Shown: positions 1 through 9,588 of the stretch, in pieces
Numbering within the stretch: the first letter of the stretch is position 1
Layout: the number at the start of each line of letters is the position of its first letter
Assembly (NCBI RefSeq): GCF_002288925.2
Contig: NW_022098050.1
Span: 1,154,924-1,218,923 of the forward strand
Source of the DNA: Delphinapterus leucas
Taxonomy: Eukaryota; Chordata; Mammalia; Artiodactyla; Monodontidae
DNA length: 64,000 bases
Direction: 5' to 3'
The notes under the pieces: generated by a model
The model's input: the letters and a program-made list of their open reading frames with translations, nothing else
What the model was told of the DNA's origin: nothing
Database searches by the model: none
Made by a program: the position numbers and the translations under genes

Positions 1-539
1 GCTATGACGGTGATGAAGCTGGAGAGGGCATGAGAGCTCCACACCCCTTCCCCACACCTCACTCTAAACATCTCTTCCATTTGGCTGTTAGGGAGTCACA
101 TCCTTTTATAATAATCCAGTAATCTAGTAAGTACACTGTTTCCTTGAGTTCTTTGAGCCATTTTAGAAAATTACCAAACCCAGGGAGGGGGCTGTGGGAG
201 CCCCCAATTTATAGCCAGTCAGTCAGAATTATGGGAGACCTGGGTTTGGATTAAGTGTAGGGCAATCCTGTGGGAATGAGCCCTTACCTTGTGGGATCTG
301 ATGCTAACTGCAGGTAGATATTGTCAGAATTGAATTGAATTGTAGGATACTCAGCTGGTGGTAGAGAATTGGTTTGTGTGAGCAAAACAAAACAAAACAA
401 AAAGCCCATACATTTGGTGTCAACAGGCTTGAGAATAGAAGTGTTGAGACAAATATTCTTTCCCTTTAGAAATGCATTTTCTCCTTTCTCTGTTAGTGCA
501 GTGATTTCCAACTGTCAGTATTTTCTAATATGATATCTT
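1..539. other. Non-coding flank, no recognised feature
   Basis: No gene or clear repeat recognised. A short CAAAA-type simple repeat lies near 385-403. Open frames here are short and show no family resemblance. Confidence 0.4.
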
Positions 540-1000
540 TGTGTTCCTTAGTCATAGCCCATTTCTTCATTTAATCACATGGTTATGTGTGAGTATCCTT
601 TTATTGGGGCATTCTTATCTGGACTTTGTATCAAGGAAGGCTACCCTATTTAAATGGTTGATCCGTTTTCTATCTTTTTGTATGGTTTGGAAGAATTCAA
701 ATAAGGTGGTGATTAGTTTTTCCCTGATCATTTGGTGTGAGGGGGCTCCAAACCTGGATTGTCCTGGAACATTTTGATGGTGCTCTGGGTTTGGACTACA
801 TTTTCACTTTAGTGATTTATAGTTTGCTAAAAATTGTTCCATTTTACTTGGGTTTTCAAATTTAAAGGCATGATATTTATAATAAAAACAATCATATACA
901 ACATTACAGAGAATAAAATAATGAACCCAATATACCTGGAACTCAGCATCAAGAATCCTCAATAATTATAGGAAACAGCTTGTTCAGATTAAGGCTTATT
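540..1000 (-). mobile_element. Degraded L1 fragment (antisense), flank copy 1
   Basis: Read on the minus strand this resembles worn L1 ORF2-type sequence. The part near 840-990 (GAACCCAATATACCTGGAAC and neighbours) recurs near 15050-15110 and, more weakly, near 41390-41440. The same old L1 fragment therefore lies beside three parts of the MAGE array. L1 identity is by remembered family pattern; the three-way match is seen directly. Confidence 0.5.
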
Positions 1001-1269
1001 GATTTACCAGTTTGTTTATTGGCAAGTTCACTCCTGAGACCAAGCTGTGTGCTTCCATTAGGAGATACATAGTGTCTGTTTTCTGCTTCCTGGTGGTATT
1101 GACAGGTAGTGAGGATCTTCACCCTTATCCACTAATCCATTAGGGGCTGTAGAATGGTAATTCACTCATTCTATCTGATTCTATCATTCCGTTGATTTTA
1201 CATACATACATACACCTATATATTATATATATTATATATATAGTGGGATCAATCAATCTATTGATTGTA
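1001..1269. repeat. AT-rich spacer with TA/CATA simple repeat
   Basis: No gene seen. A CATACATACA run passes into TATATATTA-type simple repeat at about 1201-1245. Confidence 0.5.
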
Positions 1270-2790
1270 TTATATATAATATTAAAAATATAACTCATTG
1301 ATATATATCCACATAACATTTTAAAGTGAATAATTCAGTGGCATTACTGCATTCACAGTGTTGTACAATCACCGCCTCTATCTTGTTCCAAACATATTCC
1401 TCATTCCAAAAGGTAACTGCTACCCGAAAACTGGGTTTGCCTCTTGGTGGGTGTCGAGCCAAATACACAACCAAGTCAAAGAGCAGGAGAAGGAAGGATT
1501 TATTACTTGCAGCAAGGAAGGAGAACCCTGGGGATCTTCCCCAAAGCAGTGTTTCCCTGGACAGCAGAACTGGGGAAGTTTCAAGCTAAGGGTACATGCA
1601 TATTCATGAAGGGGCTTGAGCAGAGGAGAATTCAGCCTAGAGCTGGGGCAAAGGTCAACAGAGTCCGAGCTTTATAGGGGTTTGAAGGCACAAGGGTCAG
1701 AGAAGATTACCGTCTTCATTCCTTGGGTTCCAGTTGGTCTGGTGGTGGTTGATCATTCGAGGGGGGTTTGAATTCTGCAGAACAGCTGAAGATTGTGCTT
1801 CAGGCTAATCTTTACCCTTGAAAAGACTGGGAGTCTTAACAACTGATTTATTACCTTTGCTACTGTTACTACTCCTGCCTGATAACAGTCTTTTGTTGCT
1901 GCATTCTTTTATTCCCTTAAGATCATTATTACGGAGGTGTGTTCAAGGGCACACTTTGTCTCCAGGTTCACAAAATGATGTTAAAATGGCTTAAATCACA
2001 AAATGGCTTAGGCCAAAAACTGGCTTCTCTTATGTCAAGAAAGCCATGCCTGGTTCTCTGTCTCCAGGGACTGCCTATCCTATCTGCTTACATAACCTCT
2101 TACCCTTCAAAAAGTTACTTCTCATTCATACCTCTCCCTAGCCCCGGACAACCATCAATCTGCTTTCTGTCTCTATGAATTTGCTTATCCTGGACAATTC
2201 ATGTAAATGGTGTCATATAATATGTGACCTTTTGTTTCTGACTCCTTTCGTTTATCATTTATCATAATGTCCCCAAGGTTCATCCATGGTCTCTCAGTTA
2301 TCCGTACTTCATTCCTTTTCATGACTGAATAATATTCCATTGTAAGAATATACCACATTTTGTTTGTCCGTTCATTCAGTGATGGAAATTTTGGGTTGTT
2401 TGCATTTTTTTGGCTTTTATGAATAATGCTTCTTTGAATATTTGGGTACAAAGATTTGTTTGAATACAATTTTTAAGTTATTTTGGTTATATACCTAGGA
2501 CTGGAATTGCTGGGTCATACGGTAATTCTTTGTTTAAATTTGAGGAACTACCAAACTGTTTTCCAAAGAGGCTGAACCATTTGACATTCTTACCAGCAAT
2601 GTATGAGGGATCCAATTTCTTCATATCCTCGCAAACGCTTGTTATTTTCCATTTTTATAACCAACCTAGTGAAATGGCATCCCACTCTGTCTGTTTTATA
2701 TACATTTCCCTAGTGACTAATGATATTGAGCATCTTTTCATGTACAGTTTGGCCACTGGTGTATCCTCTTTGTAGAAATGTCTATTCAGG
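1270..2790 (-). mobile_element. Old L1M element (antisense), split by an LTR
   Basis: The left part (1270-1415) and right part (2100-2790) read as one old L1 3' region on the minus strand. Marks include CTGAATAATATTCCATTGTA near 2325 and TGGAATTGCTGGGTCATACG near 2503. The pieces join across an inserted LTR-like block, with TACCC at both edges (about 1420 and 2101) as a possible short target duplication. Open frames here are L1 shadows, not host genes. Confidence 0.65.
1418..2100 (-). mobile_element. ERV-type solitary LTR (antisense), nested in L1M
   Basis: A block foreign to the surrounding L1. On the minus strand it runs from a region rich in AAAATGGCTTA-type motifs to a terminal CTCGACACCCACC stretch, typical of retroviral LTR ends. 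No retroviral genes are beside it. The class (ERV1-like) is inference and the exact ends are uncertain. Confidence 0.5.
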
Positions 2791-3244
2791 TCCTCATCTC
2801 CAACTTATGAGGGAGGCTTTGGATATTGACCTCCTAGGTAAGCTCACTCATTGGTGTATTTATTCAGAGGCCAGTCTCAACACACCATTAACAGATTCCA
2901 GAGTTGGACTTGAGGGCACACTGGGGAAGTCTCAGGAGAAAGGAACTCTAACGTGGGAAAGTGCTGGAGCTGGACACACGTGCCGGGACCAGGGCAGTGA
3001 GCTTTCAGGGAACCCTGGCGCGAGGGGCAGGAGGACTCTAGATAAATGAAGCCCACAGACAATCCCCAAATTACGGTTTATTCTTGTGTTAACCTTCCTT
3101 CATCAGGACTGTTTATAGTCCTTTGGCTACAGGGTTTTTTGTCTGCTTGCTTGCTTTTTATTTTTTAAATTGCCTGAAATACAGTTTGAAGTAGTGAGGA
3201 GACAAGTGAATTAAAGGATACTAGGTCTGCCTCCGGCCGGGAAG

Positions 3245-3460
3245 AGTGGAACAGTGTGGCCTCTGGACGAATTCAGACCAAGGGTCTATTCCCAGCTCTG
3301 TCACAAGTCTTGTGAACTTGAGAAAATTGCAAGTTCATCATGTGCAAAGTGAGTCTGATAAGCCCTACCTTGTAGAGCTGTTGTAATATACGTGGTGTTT
3401 GTAAAGCACTTGCAACGATGGTCTTTCAAGAATGGCATCTATTACTGCGATAACTGTGAC
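3245..3460 (+). repeat. MIR SINE, unit A copy
   Basis: Matches the MIR pattern: a GTGTGGCCTCTGGA-like head, CCCAGCTCTGTCAC, GTGAACTTGAG, then a CTACCTTGTAGAGCTGTTGT block. The same MIR is at the same place in units B, C and D, so it is older than the duplications. Confidence 0.65.
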
Positions 3461-4089
3461 CCCAGACCGTAATACCAACTCTTTGGGATTTTTTTCTTTA
3501 ATCTCATGAGATGTCAGAAAATACGATACGCAGCACCTTTGGAACGAACAAAACTGCTTAGACAGTAAAACTATGTAAATCTTCCCCATTTGTAAATATG
3601 TCATTTGAGTGTAGAGGGATCTCTCCCAGCTGGATGCTACTCAGAGGTTCTAGAATTTGCGTCAAGGACCAACAACTTCCCTCCCAGGTGCCTTTTCATC
3701 CAAACCACCCCTATTTTCGTTATAATTTCACCACCACCAAAAACTGTAGCCTTCATTTGGAGTTCCCCAGATTACACTTAAGGTAAGTAGTAGAACATCC
3801 CTTTAAGGGAGTGGCCTCTGGCCCTTTGACCCCAGTGCAAAGAGTGCTATCACAGTGGCTTCTTGACATCTCACTTCAAGGAAGTATCATCCTTGTTTCT
3901 CAGAAACTCCCTGGAGGCGATGGGATTAAAACACCTAGTTTGTGCACTGTGTTCACCTGCACTGGGACAGGAACACGGAAGCCATTTTATTCCTGCCCCG
4001 GGTGGAGATTCTCTCTGTTTTACCCACAGTCCCAAAGTAAAAATTCAGGGTAAGCTTCCATTCCAGTCTTGAGTCTGTCAACTCTGAGG

Positions 4090-4460
4090 CCCACCATCTA
4101 AGGGTCCCACCCTCCCCCACCACAATTCACTCGGCCTCATTTAGCCCACCATACCGCCTAACTTAAAATCACCTCCTCAAGGGAACTGCAGTGTCCCAAA
4201 GCTCCAGACTTCCTTGCTTCAGAGCATTTACACTTGACTGCTCTCATCTGGAACCTCCTCTCTTTCTCACCCCTTGTTTTAACTTGCCATTTATTTAGGT
4301 CTCAGAGTGTGTCTCACCATCTTCTTGATATGGCAGCAGCTCCTAGGCTCTGAAGGTCTATGGACAGTGGCTCAGTCTTCTTTTTCTTACCATCCCCAGT
4401 TCTGCCATGGAGCCTTCCAAAGAGTAGATGCTCAACTAATGGTTGGGAATAAGAGTGGCA
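4090..4460 (+). repeat. L2 3' end, unit A copy
   Basis: Ends with AGTAGATGCTCAACTAATGG, the usual L2 3' pattern (GTAGGTGCTCAATAAAT-like). The equivalent copies lie at about 29010-29390 and 38930-39290. Unit B lacks it. Confidence 0.5.
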
Positions 4461-4799
4461 ACGATAAGGATGTCTACTTTATTATTGTTTAATTTCTCTC
4501 ACAATCTTGAATAATCTAAGAAAACATCTTTCAGTTTTACAAAAAGAAGCACTAAAAGAATAAAACAAACCAAAAATGTACCACCATGTATGCTTTTTCT
4601 TTTCTTTTTTTACTTGACCCACATTATTTTACTGCCGAGTCTATTCACAGTTCCATGGAAATCCCTCTTCCATTGCTGTGTTTTCTTGTTCTAGGTCATA
4701 AAAAAAAAAAGGAAGGTTTTTAAATTTGTTTTATGAAATATCAAAACTTTAACTTGTACCTGATAAAAGTAATGAATATGCGATCCATACTGTCACCAG

Positions 4800-5387
4800 C
4801 AGAATGACGATTTCCTGGACTCTTGCCCTCCCAAAGAGGAAGAATTCAGTCGAGAGGCGAAGAGCAGTTTTAAGTAGCAAGAGTTCAGTTAAGCAGAGCA
4901 AAGGTACGCTCCCGAGAAAACAGGAGAGCGGGCTGTCTGGAAACCAGAAGCAGCCCCAAAATGGGGTAGGGCTGTGTTTTGTAGAGTGGTGGTCCCTCCC
5001 TGTGTCCTGTGTTATTTGACTGACAAATCGATTGACAGCTTTAGGCTATATAACTTTCCTGCTAGTATGCAGGCACTTACCCATAAGCACCCAAGCAGAA
5101 CCCATGGGGTGGGGCCGGGAAGCAAAAGCTGCAATGCTAAGTTATTTCAAATGAGGCGTAATGAACCCTGGGTTACCTTGAGTCACCTTGTAGGTCTTGG
5201 TGCGCCTGCATCAACCTGTGCCGGCGGTTTTGTCTTGCTTGGTCCTGGTATGGCTGGAAACCTAGCAGTGGTCCTTGACCACGAGAGGCAGGATCTCTGG
5301 GCATGCTGCAACCACCAGTGTCCAGGTAGGGGAGGGAAAGGCGAACCGTCCAGGATGGGGCAGGCCCGCTCGTGTGTGACTCGCTAT
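4800..5387 (-). mobile_element. LTR (antisense) replacing the 3' half of MAGE unit A
   Basis: On the minus strand this shows LTR-like organisation. GAATTCTTCCTCTTTGGGAG and the CTGCTCTTCGCCTCTCGACT stretch (4805-4870) resemble an ERV R/U5 end. It sits exactly where the MAGE homology domain and 3'UTR of unit A should be: the left flank aligns with unit B near 9430 and the right flank with unit B near 10425. About 1 kb of MAGE sequence is gone. No retroviral gene is attached. The LTR assignment is inference; the foreign block and the missing domain are seen directly. Confidence 0.5.
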
Positions 5388-5670
5388 CTTCATCTTGGCT
5401 CTGGGCACCCTCTTCAGATCCTGGGCATGAAACCCCTGCATCACGGGAGCTCGTGGCTGGGGCTCCCTGAGGCTTCTGGTGAGTGCCAGCAGCAGGGGAG
5501 CTCGGGGGAGTACCCCGAGAAACAGAAGCAGGGGAGGAGGGCGACTCTTATATCTCTTCTGCCGCCGCCACCGCCTCAGTGGCCTGGGCACCCTTGAGAC
5601 TCTGAGTCTCCCCGCGGGCCTGGTGACGTTTCTCACGGGCACGGCGCTTGTTCTTCCGGCCCCGAGGCAT
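5388..5670 (-). pseudogene. MAGE-B pseudogene, unit A (N-terminal remnant)
   Basis: The minus-strand frame starts at 5670 with MPRGRKNKRRAREKRHQARG, the diagnostic MAGE-B N-terminus, and closely follows unit B. It ends after 40 codons at a TAA (5548-5550) where unit B has CAA (Gln43). Two alanine codons of the Ala run are also missing. Beyond the stop the frame stays aligned with unit B, with no other stop or frameshift, until about 5388. There homology ends in the residue-94 region, at the LTR-like block. The whole MAGE homology domain, which would bind RING ubiquitin ligases, is absent, so no functional protein is expected. The coding-exon acceptor is preserved near 5731-5733. It is the sister copy of unit B, about 5.04 kb away. 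The order of the nonsense change and the domain loss cannot be told from this sequence. Confidence 0.85.
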
Positions 5671-5730
5671 GATGACACAGGTCAGGGCCAACAGGCGGGA
5701 GTGTGCGCAGGAAGGCAGGCAACGAGGGCA

Positions 5731-5733
5731 CCT
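5731..5733 (-). promoter_or_regulatory. Splice acceptor of unit A coding exon
   Basis: The minus strand reads CTCCCCCAG followed by GTGCCCTCGTTGCC, the same as the acceptor of unit B. It is about 60 bases upstream of the ATG, the usual arrangement of MAGE genes, whose whole coding sequence lies in the last exon. Confidence 0.55.
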
Positions 5734-5739
5734 GGGGGA

Positions 5740-6175
5740 GGGAAAAGGAGATGCCGTGAGCACCTTCAGCGGGGAGATTCCTCCCTGGCTTTAACCAAGG
5801 CCGCCTCTGCAGGGTCCTTGAGGGCACTGCTCGAGGACCCACAGGGCTCCTGTTCTCCTGCTCAGCCTGTCCCCTGAGACCCCTGTGGAGGACGGTAGAG
5901 TGAGCCTTGGGCTACAGGCTGCCAGCCTACCTGAGTGTCACTGGGGTGACAGAAGGGGCTGCCAGTGGGACCTTCCGTGTTCTAGGGCGGGGAGTCTGCT
6001 CAGTTCATCTTCAGGATCTTTAGGTGGACGGCAGCCAGGGCCTGGGCTTCCTCCCCTCTGTTGCTCTGCAGTTGACACCTCAGTGGTCCCGGGGACCCAT
6101 GAGGAGGAAGTGAGGGGTGGTCCATCTCACCGGCCTGACAGGGGGAACACAGTGCTGACAGCTCTGTGGAGTCCT
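5740..6175 (-). other. Proximal 5' flank/intron of unit A, paired with unit B
   Basis: Collinear with about 10775-11160 of unit B (CCTCCCTGGCTTTAACCAAG near 5785 and 10820; CTCTGCAGGGTCCTTGAGGG near 5808 and 10843). Non-coding; open frames here are not supported. Confidence 0.6.
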
Positions 6176-6179
6176 TTCT

Positions 6180-8560
6180 ATCCTGGGATCACTGGGTCCT
6201 CAGTCCCTATTCAGTGCTCTCAGCTGGCTTCACGTAGGGCCTGGGACCCATCCTTCTGCCCTCTGATGGCTTTACCTTCAGGCTAAGGGTCTCACCTCCC
6301 TTAGACCTGATGTAAAGGAGCCTCGGCCCGACTGCCCTGTCCTGAGCCTTCAAGTGCTGAAAGCAGGGGCAAGGCTAGACTCTTTGTCGTCCCCACAGCT
6401 CAGCGGGTGGGGCATGTTCCCCTTAGTCGTCACTCAGGGTTCTCAGTTTGACTCCTGGGAAGGCCTGTGGCTCCTGTCTCTTTACCTGAGGACTTGTGCT
6501 CATAGAAAGGCCCACCGCTCTCTGAGAGCCAACAGAAGAAAGTGAGGGTCGCCTGATGTCCCACGTCTACCTGTGGTCTCTGAAGGCAGGAAGCTGGGGC
6601 CGGCAGATCCAGGCCTTATTATGCTTGGCCGCGCCGGTCCTCACTCAGGCCCTTCCTCAGTTTGACTCCTGGGAAGACCTATAATTTCTCCCTCTCTTCA
6701 CCTATTACTGTCCCCACTTCTCTGTCACCCTGGGAGGAGTTAAGGGTTGCCTCTGCTCGGCCTGACATCTCTCCAGGCGTCTCCCAGGACTGACAGCAGG
6801 GGAGAGATGATGTGCTGCACCCATTGTTATGGTTTTCATGCTCCACTCCAGCCTTAGGTCCTCACCCCAACTCCTAGCACAACCTGGAAATGTCCCCTGT
6901 GCTGAGTCAGCCAGCCTCGGAGCAAAGTCCTCACCACCCTGAGTCCCCAGAAGTAGAAGTCAGAGTAGGCCACGTGTAGCCACAGCTATTTCTGAGGGGC
7001 TTCTGAGGACTAACACAGAGGGCAAGATTCCCCGGGCTCCGCTCTTCTGGGGTTTGTGACCTCAATAGTCCTCACTCACTCTGTCAGGATCTGGGACTCT
7101 TCCCTCTACCGAGCTGAGTCCTCCAGAGCCAGAGGCAAGTGGGTGACACATCGAACTACCCCTGCCTGGGGCTTCCCCGGGCCGAAAGGGTGGTGGGGCT
7201 ATGTGTTTGTTCCTCTTTTCGGTTGGGCGTTCCCCTTGGTCCTCACTCAGAGTCCTTACACTGGCTCTTCCCGTGACCTAGAGAGGCCTGTGCTCTCATA
7301 CTACAGCCTTTAATTCCCTGAGACCACCTAGGAGGATGTGAGGGTTGCCTCACGTGGGCATGACGGCCTGTGGTCACTCATGGCCGACAGTAAGGGAGGG
7401 ATTCTGTGGCGTCCCCACTTTTATGATTTGGGTGGTTCCCTCAGTCCTCACGGTCCTCTGCTCGACTCTTGGCATGACCTGGAATTCCTCCCTGTGCTCC
7501 CCTGAGGCTGGCCCCTGGGACCAAGTGCCTCATCTACCTGAGACGCTCTAAAAGGAAAGGCGTGGGGCGCATCATGCCAACATTCCTGGATTTGCCAAGG
7601 GGAGGTATCCAGTGGCAGGGCTCTGCTCTAGGTGGAGTCCCTTTATCCTCATTTAGAGTCACTAGATTTCCAGTCTCTACTGAGTGAGGCTGTTCCCATA
7701 GACCAAGGCCCTCACCTCCCCGAGACCACCCCCAGTGGAAAGAGGGGGCAGGTCAGCCAGAAAGCTTTGTCCTGGGCCTCCTGGGGCTGACCTCAGGGGC
7801 GGGACTCTGCATTCTCCTCTGTTCTGGAGTGAGTGGTCCTCTTGCTCCTCATTCAGGGTCCTCATCGTGATGCCTGACCAGACCCAGGACTCCACCCTCC
7901 ACTCCCCTGAAGCTGTGCTCCTCAGAACAAAGGCATTACCTTCTTGGGAATTCTGAATTGGAAGTCAGGATGAACCAGATCTGTCCAAAGCTGTCGGGGT
8001 CTTCTGAGGAGCAGGACTTTACAAGGCCCCACTCTTCTGGAGTCAGTGGCCCCTCAGTCCTAACTCAGGTTTCTTACCTTGACTTCAGGTAGCATATGGG
8101 ACTCCATCCTCCGTACTGTCTGTCTGCCAGCCTCAGGCCAAGGCTTTCACCTTCCTGAGACACCAGACGGGGAGATAAGAGACCTATTCCCCGGCTACCC
8201 CTGCCGGGGGCCTCTGTGTGGTCCCCTTTGTTATGGGGAGTCCACTCATCGGCACCCAGTGTCCTCACCCTGAAGCAAATTAAGGCCTGTTAGGATCTCC
8301 TGCTTGGGCAGAATTGGAGATGCTGCCACAAGACCAAGGAACTCACCTCCCTGAGAACCTCTCCACCCTTGCCCCGGAGGAAAAGAAGGGGTACCTTCAG
8401 ACAGACAGCTCTGCGCATGGCCACACAAGGGAGAAAGCAGGGTAGACTTTGTGGGGCCCCCTTCTGTTCTAAGGTCCTCACCTTGAGTAACTATCAGAGG
8501 CTGGGACTCCTCCCTCCACTGACCTGAGGACACAGCTCTTAAACCAAGGCTTTTATGTCC
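6180..8560 (-). repeat. Degenerate ~210-bp tandem repeats, 5' flank of unit A
   Basis: A recurring block reads on the plus strand as GTCCTCACTCAGGGTCCTCA, a GGGACTCYTCCCTCTGCTGA-like part, CAAGGCCCTCACCTCCCTGAGAC-like sequence, then a GGCTGACAGCAGGGG-like part. Copies of its first element begin near 6180, 6425, 6638, 6850, 7070, 7240, 7440, 7640, 7845, 8060, 8250 and 8470, a period of about 170-220 bases. No long reading frame is conserved between the units. The same repeat builds the flanks of units B and C. Whether it carries untranslated MAGE exons or promoters is unknown. Confidence 0.65.
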
Positions 8561-8639
8561 CTGAGAAACTTGAAGAGTAAATGAGGAGATGCTGATCTTT
8601 TCAGGGTATCTGACATTGCATATGTAGAACATCCCATTG

Positions 8640-9588
8640 TCACCGAAAATTTTTCTTTTTATTCATACCATTCACTTATTCAGCGTTACTGTTACTGTAT
8701 TCCAAAACAGTGCTTTGGGAACAGGGCCCCTTTTATCCCATGAGATACATTTTGGAGTGGTGAGAAGAAAAATGAATTAAAAGACATAAGGTCTGGCTTA
8801 GGCTGGGAGGAGTGGAAGAGTGTAGGCTCTAGACTATTCCAGACCAGGGGACTAGACCCAGCAAGGTCACTTAAATGAGTCTTGTGAACTTGAGAAATCT
8901 GCAAGTTATTCACCTATAAAGGGAGTCTGCTAAATCCTATCCTGCGTGAATGTTGGAATGTTATGTACTACATGTAAAGCAGTGGCATACTCATTAAGAA
9001 ATATTGGGTTTTTGATGAATGGCAGTTATGATATGATTATTATGAACCCCCAGAATACCACCCTCCCATCAGAGTTTATTTTTAATCCAGTAGGTAGCAG
9101 AGAATATGCAGTGCACTAGGGCAAAACAAACAAATACTCACAAATGAGCTAAATCAGTCAAAGTATCTTATTTCTACCAAAAGAAAGTTTAAACGAAGTA
9201 AGGCAAACCACGAGTTAAATGGCTTTTACTCTCTGTTTTCTCCATTTTTTGTTTCTAAATATTTTCTGTGGTCGCCTTTCACATTTCCATGAAAATTTCT
9301 ATTGCAGTGCCTTGTTTTCTACTTCTGGATCATACAGAAAATATAGATGGTTTGTGAATTCCTTTTACATATACCAAAACTGTAACTTTAGAACTCTTTA
9401 AACAGCAATAAATATGCAAGCAATGTCACTCACGAATTCATATTCTTAAGAAAACACACTATCTATTACAAGAAAAAAAATTTGAAAAAACCTAAATCAA
9501 TCAATCAATAATATATAGAAGTTACTAGTTTAAAACAGGAAGATAAATAAGATCTATACTTTGTTCCCTCCACCCCTACTACTCTGCA
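8640..9588 (-). other. 3'UTR and 3' flank of MAGE unit B
   Basis: Left of the unit B stop on the minus strand. The first about 160 bases (9430-9588) align with sequence downstream of the stops in units C and D (for example AGTAACTT on the minus strand). Next come an element matching A and C (9170-9430) and the shared MIR. A poly(A) hexamer AATAAA on the minus strand is at 9075-9080 and another at 8658-8663; either could end the transcript. About 1 kb present in A, C and D, including the L2 fossil, is missing between about 9060 and 9170. Confidence 0.55.
8815..9050 (+). repeat. MIR SINE, unit B copy
   Basis: GTGTAGGCTCTAGA, GAGTCTTGTGAACTTGAG and the following block align with the MIR in the three other units. 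Confidence 0.6.

Larger units (their letters stand above)
2800..4795 (-). repeat. Unit A 3' flank, shared MAGE duplicon
   Basis: Collinear by eye with 27310-29780 (unit C) and 37260-39640 (unit D). Shared marks are AGGTAAGCTCACTCAT near 2835, GAGGGCACACTGGGGAAG near 2910, the MIR near 3250 and the L2 end near 4430. It is the downstream flank of a minus-strand MAGE unit and shows that unit A arose from the same ancestral block. No coding sequence is seen in it. Confidence 0.7.

Noticed and set aside
4974..5597. Plus-strand 207-codon frame
   Set aside because: Crosses the border between the LTR-like block and MAGE remnant, so it joins unrelated sequence by chance.
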